A stretch of DNA of 64,000 bases from Closterium sp. Naga37s-1 (lineage: Eukaryota; Streptophyta; Zygnematophyceae; Desmidiales; Closteriaceae), in NCBI GenBank assembly GCA_947471745.1, contig CANJKZ010000425.1:972501-1036500 (forward strand), given 5' to 3'. The stretch's first letter is position 1. The number at the start of each line of letters is the position of its first letter. A model generated the notes under the pieces. The model was not told the origin of the DNA and ran no database searches. It saw only the letters and a list, made by a program, of their open reading frames with translations. Shown here piece after piece: positions 1 through 8,724 of the stretch. A program made the translations under genes and the position numbers.

Positions 1-13
1 ATACGCTCTTAGT

Positions 14-1240
14 ATGCTTCGAGACTTCGCGGTCGAGGCGGGCTTCACGGTGAAGGTGGAGGACTCTACGCTGTTCACACAGTTGGAGGCGGCTCGAGCG
101 AGACTGCAGGGACAGCCGGTGGTGGGAGAGGGGACACGGGCTGGGGGGCCGCTGGAGCAGAGGGGCGAGGTGGGACAACCGGGTAGTGGGGGACAGTGGG
201 GACAGCATCAGCTGCGGGGTCGGGTGGCGAGAGGAGCAGGTGGGCAGAGGGGACAGGAGGGGGGGCAGACAGGCTGGGACGGGGAGGGGGGACAGCAGAG
301 GCAGCAGCAGGGGAGCCAGCGGAGACCGCAGGCCCAGGGCGCCGCGCCGCCGGGTTTGGGCTCGGGGGTGGGGCAGGGGCGGGAGCAGCAAGGAGCCGAC
401 GGAGGTACATGGGGGGCAGCAGGATCGGGAGGAGAGGACCAGGGAGGGAGAGAGGCAGCAGGGGATCGAGCAGGGGGGTTGGGAGGGTTGGGGGAGGGTA
501 GAGAAGGGGAGGGGAGAGGACAGGTGGGTGGAGGAGAGGACAGGGGAAGAGAGAAGACTAGAGAGAAGGCACCGAGGGACCAGACAGGGCAGCAGCCAGG
601 CCAGCAGCAGGGACCAGTTGGACGCACAGGCCGTGTAGGCACCACCTCCTCCTCCCGCATTCCAGACCTTACTTGCCGCGACGTTGGACAGACTTTTATG
701 GTTCTTGTGGATGTCTCTATAGCGGATCCACAGCGGGAGGGGAACGTGCAGCTGAGACGGGCGACCCCCACACAGATTGGAGTGGCAGCAGCTAGGCGGG
801 TGCAAGAGAAGCTGCGTCACTGGGGGCCGCATTTAGAGGGGTTACAGCCAGCACCACACTTTTACGCGTGCGTGGCTGAGACTTTTGGCCTTTTGAGCGA
901 GCCGCTGCGTCAGTTTATGGGGATCTGCGCAAAGAGGATAGCACAGCGGAGGAGGGATAGGGGAGGGGGGGATGACGGATCGGCACGTTTTTTTTAGGCA
1001 GGACTCACTACACGCCTCTCCGTGGCACTGCAGCGCGCGCATGCTCAATGCATCATCCAGCATGCAGTGCGGCAGTTGGGGGGTTCCGACGACGGGTGGA
1101 TGCCCGCACCAGTCCCACTGAGTGCGGGGCAGGGTACATGGCACCACATCACAGGGTGCTTCGAGACTGTAGCTGACATGGAATATATATATATGTATAT
1201 ATCTATACGATGCTTGTGTGTACAAAAAAAAAAACAATAG
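14..1240 (+). mobile_element. decayed C-terminal fragment of a retroelement protein with an endonuclease-like domain
   Basis: An open frame runs from 14 to a TAG at 995-997 inside a T-run and continues in the same frame to about 1240. After a Gly/Arg/Gln-rich low-complexity stretch (about 110-640), the part from 650 reads as the nuclease-like tail of non-LTR-type retroelements: PDL..., VDVSIADP, then A...K, then AETFG, and after the stop LSVALQRA. The same order of motifs (ADVIV, TDTTITDP, K, AVETYG, SVALQR) occurs in the second fragment at 14859-15405, which supports a shared origin. The in-frame stop and the missing reverse transcriptase upstream (outside the window or lost) say it is a remnant. 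The element class (REL-ENDO type versus another) is inferred, not proven. Confidence 0.6.
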
Positions 1241-1269
1241 TGGCTGTGCTTGAAACGCTGTGCCCGCGC

Positions 1270-1500
1270 TGTCATGCGGGTTGCTGCCGTGTTTGGTCCC
1301 TTGGTGCTTTCTCCTCCTTAGTCTCTTTCCCTCTCTCCTCTTCTCTTCCCACCTCCTCCTTGGTCTTTTCTTCTATCCTTCCCCTCTCTTCCTACCACTC
1401 TCTTCTTTTCTCTACTACTTCTTCTTACTCCCTGACCCTTCCTTCCTTTTTATTGCCCCTCTTTCCTACAAAATATATATATCGTCCTCATAGCTAATAA
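1270..1500 (-). repeat. diverged inverted copy of part of the retroelement fragment
   Basis: Read on the minus strand, this stretch resembles 430-600 of the fragment on the plus strand. The block around 1275-1320 (GCTGCC, TGGTCCCT, GGTGC, TAGTCT in order) matches the reverse complement of about 550-600, followed by the same purine/pyrimidine-rich sequence. Between the arms are an AT stretch (1183-1206) and an A-rich run near 1213-1225. This is an old inverted duplication with no intact coding content. Confidence 0.5.
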
Positions 1501-1641
1501 GTCATGCCGAAATTTCCTATTCTAGGCAAAACCATTATATTGGGCTTGTATTTGCTTTTCCCTTATCAATGAATAACTGCTGCTGACCACCAGCTCGGCT
1601 TTGTGAATTCGATAAAACAAAAAAGTACGGCACAAAATTCG

Positions 1642-1713
1642 GCCGATTTAGCTCAGTGGTAGAGCGCGTGGCTTTTAACCACGTGGCCGTGGGTTCGATC
1701 CCCACAATCGGCG
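1642..1713 (+). tRNA. trnK-UUU: tRNA-Lys (anticodon UUU)
   Basis: Full cloverleaf. The acceptor arm 1642-1648 (GCCGATT) pairs perfectly with 1706-1712 (AATCGGC). The D stem is GCTC/GAGC (1651-1654/1662-1665). The anticodon stem is CGTGG/CCACG (1667-1671/1679-1683) with loop CTTTTAA, giving anticodon TTT. The T stem is GTGGG/CCCAC with loop TTCGATC. The discriminator base is G1713. There is no intron, and no CCA is encoded, as expected for a nuclear gene. Internal A and B boxes (TAGCTCAGTGG, GGTTCGATCC) are present, and a T5 run near 1750 could end transcription. Confidence 0.97.
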
Positions 1714-1797
1714 TTGAACCTAGTTTAACAGCTGTAACTCGGATTTACCTTTTTAACGTAGTTTCGTTTCCACAAAAACGTTTTCGTGGATGTCGCG

Positions 1798-1907
1798 AAT
1801 CTCCCAACCTCCAGTTGTCGTTCCGGTGACGGCTTCAGGTCGCCAATCTCCCAACCTCCAGTTGTCGTTCCGGTGACGGCTTCAGGTCGCCAATCTCCCA
1901 ACCTCCT
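1798..1907. repeat. 47-bp tandem repeat, 2.3 copies
   Basis: Units begin with AATCTCCCAACCTCC at 1798, 1845 and 1892, exactly 47 bp apart. The third copy breaks off after the CCTCC at about 1907. It lies between the tRNA and the STK19-like gene. I see no coding or regulatory signal in it. Confidence 0.9.
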
Positions 1908-2194
1908 ATGTCTCGGGCGAGGTTGGATCATCATCAAGTGCTGGTATACTCGGCACTTTGATAAAGGTTTTATAATATAGCAATAAGATATAGAACGATG
2001 CACTGCGATAAGTATGACCCAGCGACCCAGCCTTCTTTTAGGCTGCTTGGTAGCTCAACCTCCACATCACCTCGGGAGTCGGGTACCCATGTTGTTGATT
2101 GTGTTCGATGCTTTTATTGCTGCTTTTAGCCCTTGCGTTTCAGATATTTTTCACGAGTTTTGTGATAATTGTAATCCCGTCCAAGCCATCAGCG

Positions 2195-5100
2195 ATGTTG
2201 AAGCGGAAGCGAGCCGCTCTCGTTATAGACCCTGAGGACCTATCCGACAGTGGATCTGAGTCCGATTCGGTACAAGGCGACACGTCAGACGAGGCTTTTC
2301 GCTCACATGGCGATGACGCGGCGAGCGGCGCGTCATCTCGCGATCCTTTCTCGCAGGAGCCTCGGCGAAGGAAGTACGACAACATTGACGTTTCGCGGGA
2401 TGTTGACGGCCGTGCGAAAGCAGATAGCGTTGTACGTTTCCAGGAAACTGGCGGTCAATCGAACGTCGTCGTCAGGTCTGACGTGGACTCCAACGATAGG
2501 ACGATAAACGATGGAGCGGTTAGTGCGAATAATGTGACTGAACCGATTGAGCCGATCAATGAACAAGAAAGGCCGGTATTGGCGGTTCAGTCAGCAGGAG
2601 GAGAAGACGCCACGTCGCCACAGGCGGAAATGGACGACTTTGATGCGATCGCGGGTGAGTGGATCACCAGCCGCCAGTTCGACCTTGGCTTGGACTCGTC
2701 ACGTCACGCTCCAGTGGCGAGTGACGACCTTGGTGTGTTTTGAGAGATTAGGCAAACTCTTTCTTAACACACGAAGGCGAGTCTTCAGTCAACCATCGTT
2801 GGTTTCAGATTCACCATGAACTATCAACCCATCACGGCATGATCCTGCTGTTCCCTGTCTTTCTCTCATTCTCATTCTTCCCCCCTCGTTTTCTCTTCCC
2901 CCGCGTCTTCTCCGCTTCTCCCATGCAGCGGACATCCCTTGCGACACGCTTGCAGCCATCCACTTCCTCCGTGCCTCTTTCCCCCCATCACTCTCCAAGG
3001 TGACTCTTTCCCCCCATCACTCTCCCAGGTGACTCTTTCCCCCCCCAGGTGACTCTTTCCCCCCATCACTCTCCCAGGTGACTCTTTCCCCCACCAGGTG
3101 ACTCTTTCCCCCCATCACTCTCCAATGTGACTCTTTCCCCCCATCACTCTCCCAGGTGACTCATTCCCCCCATCACTCTCCGAGGTGCCTCCTCCCCCCC
3201 ATCACTCTCCAAGGTGACTCTTTCCCCCCATCACTCTCCGAGGTGCCTCCTCCCCCCCATCACTCTCCAAGGTACCCCCTTCCCCCCATCTCTCTCCAAG
3301 GTACCCCCTTCCCCCCATCTCTCTCCAAGGTACTGCTTTTTTTTTAATTGCAGCTGCAGCTAGTGGCATTTCTCCCTTCCCTTTGACCACCAGCTTCCAT
3401 TTATCCCCAATCACATCCATATATCTCCTTTGCCCTCTCGGCCCTCACCCTGGCACATCATACCATTCAGCCCCTTTGACCACCAGCTTCCATTCATTCC
3501 CAATCACATCCATATATCTCCTTTGCCCTCTCGGCCCTCACCCTGGCACATCATACCATTCAGCCTGCCTGCTTGTGAGTCGACTCAAAAGTCTCCCCTT
3601 TGACCACCAGCTTCCATTTATCCCCAATCCCATCCATATATCTCCTTTGCCCTACCGGCCCTCACCCTGGCACATGTGATGAGTCGATTTTTTAGTCGAC
3701 TGATTTATCTCCAATCCCATCCATAGATCTCCTTTGCCCCCCCGGCCCTCACCCTGGCACATCACATACCAGTAAGCCTGCCTGCTTGACTGACAAGCCT
3801 TCTCCCTTTGCTCCTTATCTCTCCCCCTTGCAGGTCGCCTCCTCCCTCCCTCCCTTCGCCCTGCTCTCCCAAATCTACACCGTGGTACCGCACCGAACCA
3901 CTGTGGACCGACAGCTCGAGGTCAGAAAGCCCTGATTTTGGCTAGTATGTATATGTATATATTTAGGTCACAACCCTAAAACCCGTATGTATATACCTCC
4001 TCAGGCTAGTTCCTTCCTTTACCCCTCTTTTCCTCGCTGTTTTCCTCCCCTCGTTTCCGAACCTGGTGTCTTCCCTATTGATAACTCGTGGATCCCCCAC
4101 TTATCCCATTCAAGGCTGGTTGCAGATTCTGCAGAGAAACACGCCAGTGTGGTTGATCCGCCTCATGTCATTTCAAATTAACCCTGCCGTGCTGGCACAG
4201 AACAGACCAGTAAGGAACTAGTGCCTCACAATCCACATTTGCTTGTTCCCAATCGCAGATGCTTCAGAGGAGTGGGTCGGTGCGTGTGATCCGCCTCATG
4301 ACATTTTGAAAAGCCTGTGTTGCCACCACATGGCAGGCCAATACGAATCTTGTGCCTGACATCCTCCGACCACCTTGCTGATTGTAGATGCTTCAGAGGA
4401 GTGGGTCAGTGCGCGTGATCCGCCTCATGTCATCTCGAACCGACATTGCTGTGCTGCTGTCTCAGGACTATGACCAAGTGGTGAGAGCATCGCTCTTATG
4501 AGATTCTTGCCTGAAAATCCAATGCCGCTGTGAAAGGACTTGACTGTGCTGCTGAGGAGAACCAGGATTGAACGACGTGACTTTTGAGTCGACTCGAAAG
4601 TCTGCTGAGGAGAACATGGATTGAACGACCCTATCTCATACAAACTTTTTTCTCTGTGTGCGTCATCATCGTCGTGATTATCATCCACCATCATCATTGT
4701 TTGCAGGTTGAGGGTGCCAAACAACAGTTTCTTCGGCGCATGGCCTGTAATGCTGGAGATCTTCCTCTTCTTGCATGGAAGGGTGCTGCTTGCAGCGGCA
4801 GAGATGATAGCAGCGGTCATGGTACCAAGTCCAGAAACAGGCAGGAGAACAGCAGGCGCAAGTGCGGTAGAATTGGAACTGAGAGCAGCCAGGTGGCAGT
4901 GTTTGATTGGTTCAAAGACCGGGTGCTTCCACAGTGTACGGATCATGGCATATCACGGCAGCAGCTGGTGCGTATACAAGGAACAGGTACTCTAGTTAAT
5001 TTCTCTAGTTAATTACTCTAGATAATTTCTCTAGTTAATTTCTCTTTATCATATTGTACATGTGCTCATCATGCTTGTTCTTTTTTTTCGCTCTCTCCAC

Positions 5101-5777
5101 AGGAACGACTTCTATCGAATGCTGGCAAGTCATGTGTCGCGGACAGACATATCTGCATTCTTGTGCAAGCAGGGCTGCTGGTAAGCACCTGTCCTTCCTC
5201 CCCTTTTACTTGTCTCCATTTCACGCACCCCCTCTTGCCAGCCTTATTGGTAAACGCTTGCTTTGAGAATCTAAAAAATATAGAGGCTTGCTTGTGTTGC
5301 AAACCTTGTTGGATGCTTAGGTTAAGATTCTTGCATTACCTCTGACCTTCTACCCCCGGCTGTGCGTCTTCTCGCATTGCCTCTTGCTCTCCCACCAACA
5401 GGTGGCACAGGTGGCACACATCGATTCATATTGGTTCTCGCTTCCTAACATCGGCTCATTCACCCAGCATCTCACTAAGGTAGGTTGCCTTTGTTGCATT
5501 CATTTCATTGCGTTCCATTTTGTCACTGCATCTGCATGTTCTCCTGCAGAATTGCATTTTTATTGCTTTCTTGCAGGGGCGGTCTGAGGTCATAGGTCTA
5601 CTGCAGCGCAGCAGGTTTGGTGAGATGCTAAAATCAAAGCTGGAGGTCCGAAAGAAGCACAAAGCTGCAATTCCTGATTCTTTTATACTCCGGGACCTTC
5701 TGGGTCAAGGTCGAATCACTAAAGTTGACAGCACTGTTGGTGAAGTATTGAGGCTCTGTAACTGGACCAGGAAGTAA
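2195..5777 (+). CDS. STK19: STK19-like winged-helix protein, eight exons
   Basis: Exons that keep one reading frame: 2195-2654, 2929-2999, 3834-3920, 4388-4480, 4707-4967, 5103-5180, 5402-5479 and 5577-5777, giving 442 residues. All introns are GT-AG and phases match throughout. Residues 1-153 are acidic and disordered after a basic KRKR start (possible nuclear signal). The conserved part begins near residue 160 and shows the STK19 landmarks in order: LSQIYTVV...RTTVDRQLE, VRVIRL...LLSQDYDQV, AVFDWFKDRVLP, ILVQAGLL, HIDSYWFSLPNIGSF, then GRSEVIGLLQ and the final GEVLRL. Residues ~240-305 are a Ser/Arg-rich insertion compared with animal STK19. The family was named as a kinase but is now regarded as a DNA-binding factor of transcription-coupled repair; that role is carried over from the family. 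I chose ATG 2195 because an upstream ATG (2099) only adds a hydrophobic stretch. The exon 7 acceptor may be 5401 or 5410 (same frame). Confidence 0.85.
2970..3340. repeat. ~30-bp minisatellite copying the exon 2 end and its 5' splice site
   Basis: About twelve units, some shortened, each carry the last ~24 bases of exon 2 of the STK19-like gene and the donor that follows (CTCTCCAAG then GTGACTC). The true exon end is taken as 2999 because it keeps frame into 3834. The other copies are decoy donors within intron 2. Some copies have CCCAG or CCGAG instead of CCAAG before GT. Confidence 0.85.
3376..3760. repeat. ~93-bp tandem repeat in STK19 intron 2, broken by palindrome remnants
   Basis: Copies start at CTTTGACCACCAGC near 3381, 3474 and 3597, with a partial fourth near 3700. 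The third copy is displaced by about 30 bp because a TTGTGAGTCGACTCAAAA element (3573-3590) sits between copies two and three. A degraded TTTTTTAGTCGACT (about 3687-3702) sits before the fourth. Confidence 0.85.
4126..4340 (+). pseudogene. two decayed copies of STK19 exon 4
   Basis: Copy one (4126-4209) follows a TTGCAG acceptor, reads 28 codons without a stop (ILQRN...LIRLMSF) and ends at a GTAAGG donor in phase 0, so it could be spliced in frame. It has lost the DYDQV end. Copy two (4260-about 4340) starts MLQRSGSVRVIRLM but hits TGA soon after. Both are about 130 bp apart from each other and from the intact exon at 4388-4480. I take the third copy as functional because only it keeps the conserved aspartate-tyrosine end. 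Confidence 0.8.
4551..4629. repeat. palindrome element flanked by 26-bp direct repeats
   Basis: GCTGAGGAGAAC-AGGATTGAACGAC type sequence at 4551-4576 recurs at 4604-4629. Between them lies GACTTTTGAGTCGACT... (4579-4602), a 24-bp palindrome with one mismatch. It lies in intron 4 of the STK19-like gene. Confidence 0.9.
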
Positions 5778-5804
5778 TGGGCAATGATTTCTCAAATTGT
5801 ACTA

Positions 5805-6128
5805 GTACACCCTATTCTCGATAATTGCACACCCCCCTACCCTCTGTTTCAGAGGTACCCTGTACTCTTTCTGGCTTGATGTGACGGACACCCAGAAATT
5901 GACGAGGGTAAGTTTCGCTTCCCGCACTTAATTTTCCGAGTGAGTAGTTGGAGGGGAGGGATGGCGTTAAACTCTTGTTTATTTCTTCCATTCCGAGTAG
6001 GTTGCGAGACTCCCTCCTCCAGATAGATTTTCAAACGCTGCTTGCTACCCTACCTAAACGTTTAATCGATATTATTTACTCCACGGTGTGCGCTTAAAGA
6101 GTATAAAATTATCGAGAATAGGGTGTAC
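5805..6128. mobile_element. short inverted-repeat element (MITE-like), 324 bp
   Basis: The first 22 bases (5805-5826, beginning GTACACCCTATTCTCG) are the exact reverse complement of the last 22 (6107-6128). The interior has no credible gene. If the element proper starts at CACCC, it is flanked by TA on both sides, as for Tc1/mariner-type insertions; that class is inference. It lies 28 bp after the STK19 stop, so it probably falls in or near the 3' UTR. Confidence 0.75.
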
Positions 6129-6738
6129 ATTGATTGGTGACAAGTCAAACTATCTGCTGGTCTTTGTGACAACCAAGTTTAGTGTACGTAGTACAGATTT
6201 CAGCTAGGGTGTGGCGGATTTCGTCAAATTGTTAAGGTTCTCGCGCCAAGCTCTTTTTCGCAGCACCAGTTGCGCAAAAGTTTTCGTCCTTCAAAGGCGG
6301 GGGAATGAGCGAAATCGCTCGAGGCACTGCCCCTGCCTGCGTCTGCGATTGGCTCACCCAAAATTTCACCAAAAATCGTCGTACAGACCCGTGGTAAAAT
6401 CGCAACACCGACTCAACCGAGGCATGTACGACATCGCCTCTCGCCAACCTCCTTATCACTGGCAGCGCGAGAATTTGTTCGCCGACTCCCTCGCGCGGTC
6501 CGTTTACCGCGCTTCGATTTCCCAACACTCAAAGAAATTTTCGAATGTTGTTTCCTTCCTCCTCCTTATGCTCCCCCTCCAACATTGAAAACGTCTCACT
6601 AGACAGAGATGATTTGTGAAGCTTTAGTGATTGCGAATCCCTAGTTGAAGAATCCGACGCCTTCTTCAGACACTTTCTTCTTCAAACTCCAGGGCTCCTT
6701 TGTTCTTATTTCACCTGCCAAGACACCAGCTGAGCATC
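6129..6738. other. intergenic and 5' region of the Pro/Lys-rich gene
   Basis: I see no supported gene here. A 125-codon open frame (6211-6588) has no recognisable features. The last ~100 bases presumably hold the 5' UTR of the gene starting at 6739; no clear TATA box was identified. Confidence 0.5.
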
Positions 6739-7662
6739 ATGGGAATTCGTAAAGTAGCCGTCTTGGCTGCTCCACTCCCCCTACTCTCCCTCCTCCTCGC
6801 AACCCTCGCCTCACAAGCTTCGGCACGAGGCCTTCAGCTACGACCCGATTGGTCCGCGATTTTTAGAGGTTCGTTGAAACCAGTCGCACATAATCGCGAC
6901 GACGAGCCGGCATGGGAGGGCCTTGTCATTCCGCGACGGATGTTACAACTCGCAACGACTCTGGCAACAGAAACGCCAGAAGAAAAAGCCGCGCGAATGG
7001 CTGCGAAGAAGGCGCAGAAAGCGGAGCAGCAGAAGCGACATGCGGCCATGCAGGCAGCGAGGGAGAAGAAGAAGGAAGAGCAGGAAGAGCGTAAAGAGGC
7101 GAAAGCTGCGAAGAAAGCAGCGAAACAGTCTGGGTCGCCTTCTTCGCCACCGAAACCACCCAAGTCGCCCAAGTCGCCGAGCAAATCACCTCCCAAGAAG
7201 ACGCCGTCGCCTCCCGTGTCGCCGAAAAAATCGCCATCGCCGTCACCTCCGAAATCTCCCGTGAAGACGACAACACCCACACCTTCCACGCCAAAGCCGA
7301 CTACTCCGTCAATTCCGTCAACTCCTTCGACGCCGTCAAAGGGTTCCGTCAACCCTGCTGACGTGTCCGTTATCGCGAATCTCGAGGCAGCGTCGTCGTT
7401 AACGTTGGATGCGGCTGATCTGCTGACGCCGAAGAACCAGTACTACGCGAATCTAAAGAGCACCGCGCAGGCTCTTAAGAACGCGGTGATTTTAATCAAC
7501 CAGGGGCAGCGCGCGCTGGTGATTACGCAGATCGACAACTCCGTCGCAACACTTAACGGCGTGTCGGTGATGCTTAACAAAGTGACGTACAAAGACGCGT
7601 TGGACCTCATAACTCAGGCAAAATCCAAGGCTACTACTGCCAAAACGGACTTCAAGCCGTGA
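6739..7662 (+). CDS. secreted Pro/Lys-rich (extensin-like) protein, single exon
   Basis: 307 residues from ATG 6739, chosen over 6700 because it opens with a clean signal peptide: MGIRK, a Leu/Ala core, and a likely cut after SQASA (residue ~29). Residues ~79-131 are a highly charged Glu/Lys/Ala helix. Residues ~132-207 are Pro/Ser/Lys-rich with repeated SPPK, SPSP and TPST blocks, as in hydroxyproline-rich wall proteins. Residues ~208-307 form a non-repetitive, helix-prone domain (NPADVSVIANLEAA...) that I do not recognise. A cell-wall or extracellular-matrix role is inferred from composition and the signal peptide. There is no membrane segment after the signal. A possible poly(A) signal follows at 7915. 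Confidence 0.8.
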   Translation: MGIRKVAVLAAPLPLLSLLLATLASQASARGLQLRPDWSAIFRGSLKPVAHNRDDEPAWEGLVIPRRMLQLATTLATETPEEKAARMAAKKAQKAEQQKRHAAMQAAREKKKEEQEERKEAKAAKKAAKQSGSPSSPPKPPKSPKSPSKSPPKKTPSPPVSPKKSPSPSPPKSPVKTTTPTPSTPKPTTPSIPSTPSTPSKGSVNPADVSVIANLEAASSLTLDAADLLTPKNQYYANLKSTAQALKNAVILINQGQRALVITQIDNSVATLNGVSVMLNKVTYKDALDLITQAKSKATTAKTDFKP

Positions 7663-7914
7663 GGTAATGGACGAAACGGATAATTGAGGAAAACGGAGCG
7701 ACAATGAGCGTGTGATGAGCGATAAGGGAGGTAACGGGAGGAATTAGAAGGTAGAGAATGAAAGATCGAGCCGCGCGATGGCTTAAGTAGGGTTAGAAGC
7801 TATCCACTATTTCTCGTGGATTGGTAGATTGACCTTGGGTCTTGTGTCTCTCTATTCTGCGTGATTCATAGCTTCACCATTTTCCAATTCAGTGCATCCA
7901 AGAACCAAGGCAGG

Positions 7915-7920
7915 AATAAA
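7915..7920 (+). terminator. candidate poly(A) signal AATAAA
   Basis: AATAAA lies about 250 bp after the stop of the Pro/Lys-rich gene. It is the only canonical signal noticed before the opposing LysM gene. Confidence 0.4.
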
Positions 7921-8412
7921 GTTCAGCATACTAACAAGCAGACGCTTATTTAGCACACACAAAGAAAAGGCGCGCGCACAATTCTACCATTAAAACTTTT
8001 CTCTAGCACTGCCGCGTTTTCAACCACGAGTGAGGGAAGGAACAGTTCCATATGCCAGATACATTTCCATCTTACAGCAACCATATCTCTATCTCCATAT
8101 GTCTATCTTCACGGCTAGCTGTCTCTTCCCCTCCCCGTATGTGCTTGCCAACCTTCCTATCATGCAACTCTCTCCACGTGTTGCTCTACAACTCTGTACC
8201 TTCCCTCCTGCACCCCGCCTGTCCACTCGTGTTGAGATCCCCTGCCTGTTCCCTGGCTTTCATTTACGCCTTCCCCTGTTTCCGCCGCCCCCTGTTTCCA
8301 CCCCGCCCTTCTCACTCAAGCAATCAGCTGCTTGTGAAACAGGAAAGCACTTTCTTCTGCAAGAATCCAAGCATGGATACACACCCACAGAGTCATGTTC
8401 CCCACCTCCCCC

Positions 8413-8449
<37 letters not shown>

Positions 8450-8514
8450 TCTCCCGCTTACTAGCCTACCGCCTGTCTCATGCCTCCCCTCGCCCCCTTT
8501 TGCTCTCCACCCCC
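7921..8514. other. intergenic stretch with a poly-C tract
   Basis: No supported gene. At about 8401-8448 there is a nearly pure C-run (only a few T) of some 45 bases, likely length-variable and error-prone in assembly. It separates the Pro/Lys-rich gene from the duplicated end of the LysM gene. Confidence 0.6.
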
Positions 8515-8660
8515 TCACGGCACGAACAGCTGCATGTTGGGTGTGAGAGTGGCATCGGAGCACACAAACCCGTGGTTGAGATCGCACATCATAACCGGGG
8601 ACCCTCGAAACAGCCTGTAAGCGAGCCCCTAGGACGTGTCCCCCTCCTTCCACCCCATCC
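8515..8660 (-). pseudogene. truncated copy of the LysM-encoding 3' end
   Basis: Reading the minus strand, the segment gives GLAYRLFRG..., then CDLNHGFVCSDATL, and ends MQLFVP plus a stop at 8515-8517. It parallels the end of the gene at 8725, displaced by 210 bp. Just upstream the copy has a TAG where the gene has Cys-Glu, so it cannot encode a full LysM domain. Confidence 0.85.
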
Positions 8661-8724
8661 CCTCCCCCCACTCCCTTCTTTACCCTCTCCCTCCCCCCCC
8701 CCCCCCAGCCGCCCCCCTCGCCCC

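Noticed and set aside
2099-2194. Upstream start giving the STK19-like protein a hydrophobic N-terminus
   Set aside because: The extension does not fit a nuclear protein. ATG 2195 is followed directly by a basic KRKR segment.
6211-6588. 125-codon open frame upstream of the Pro/Lys-rich gene
   Set aside because: No recognisable domain, signal or splice context; probably chance.
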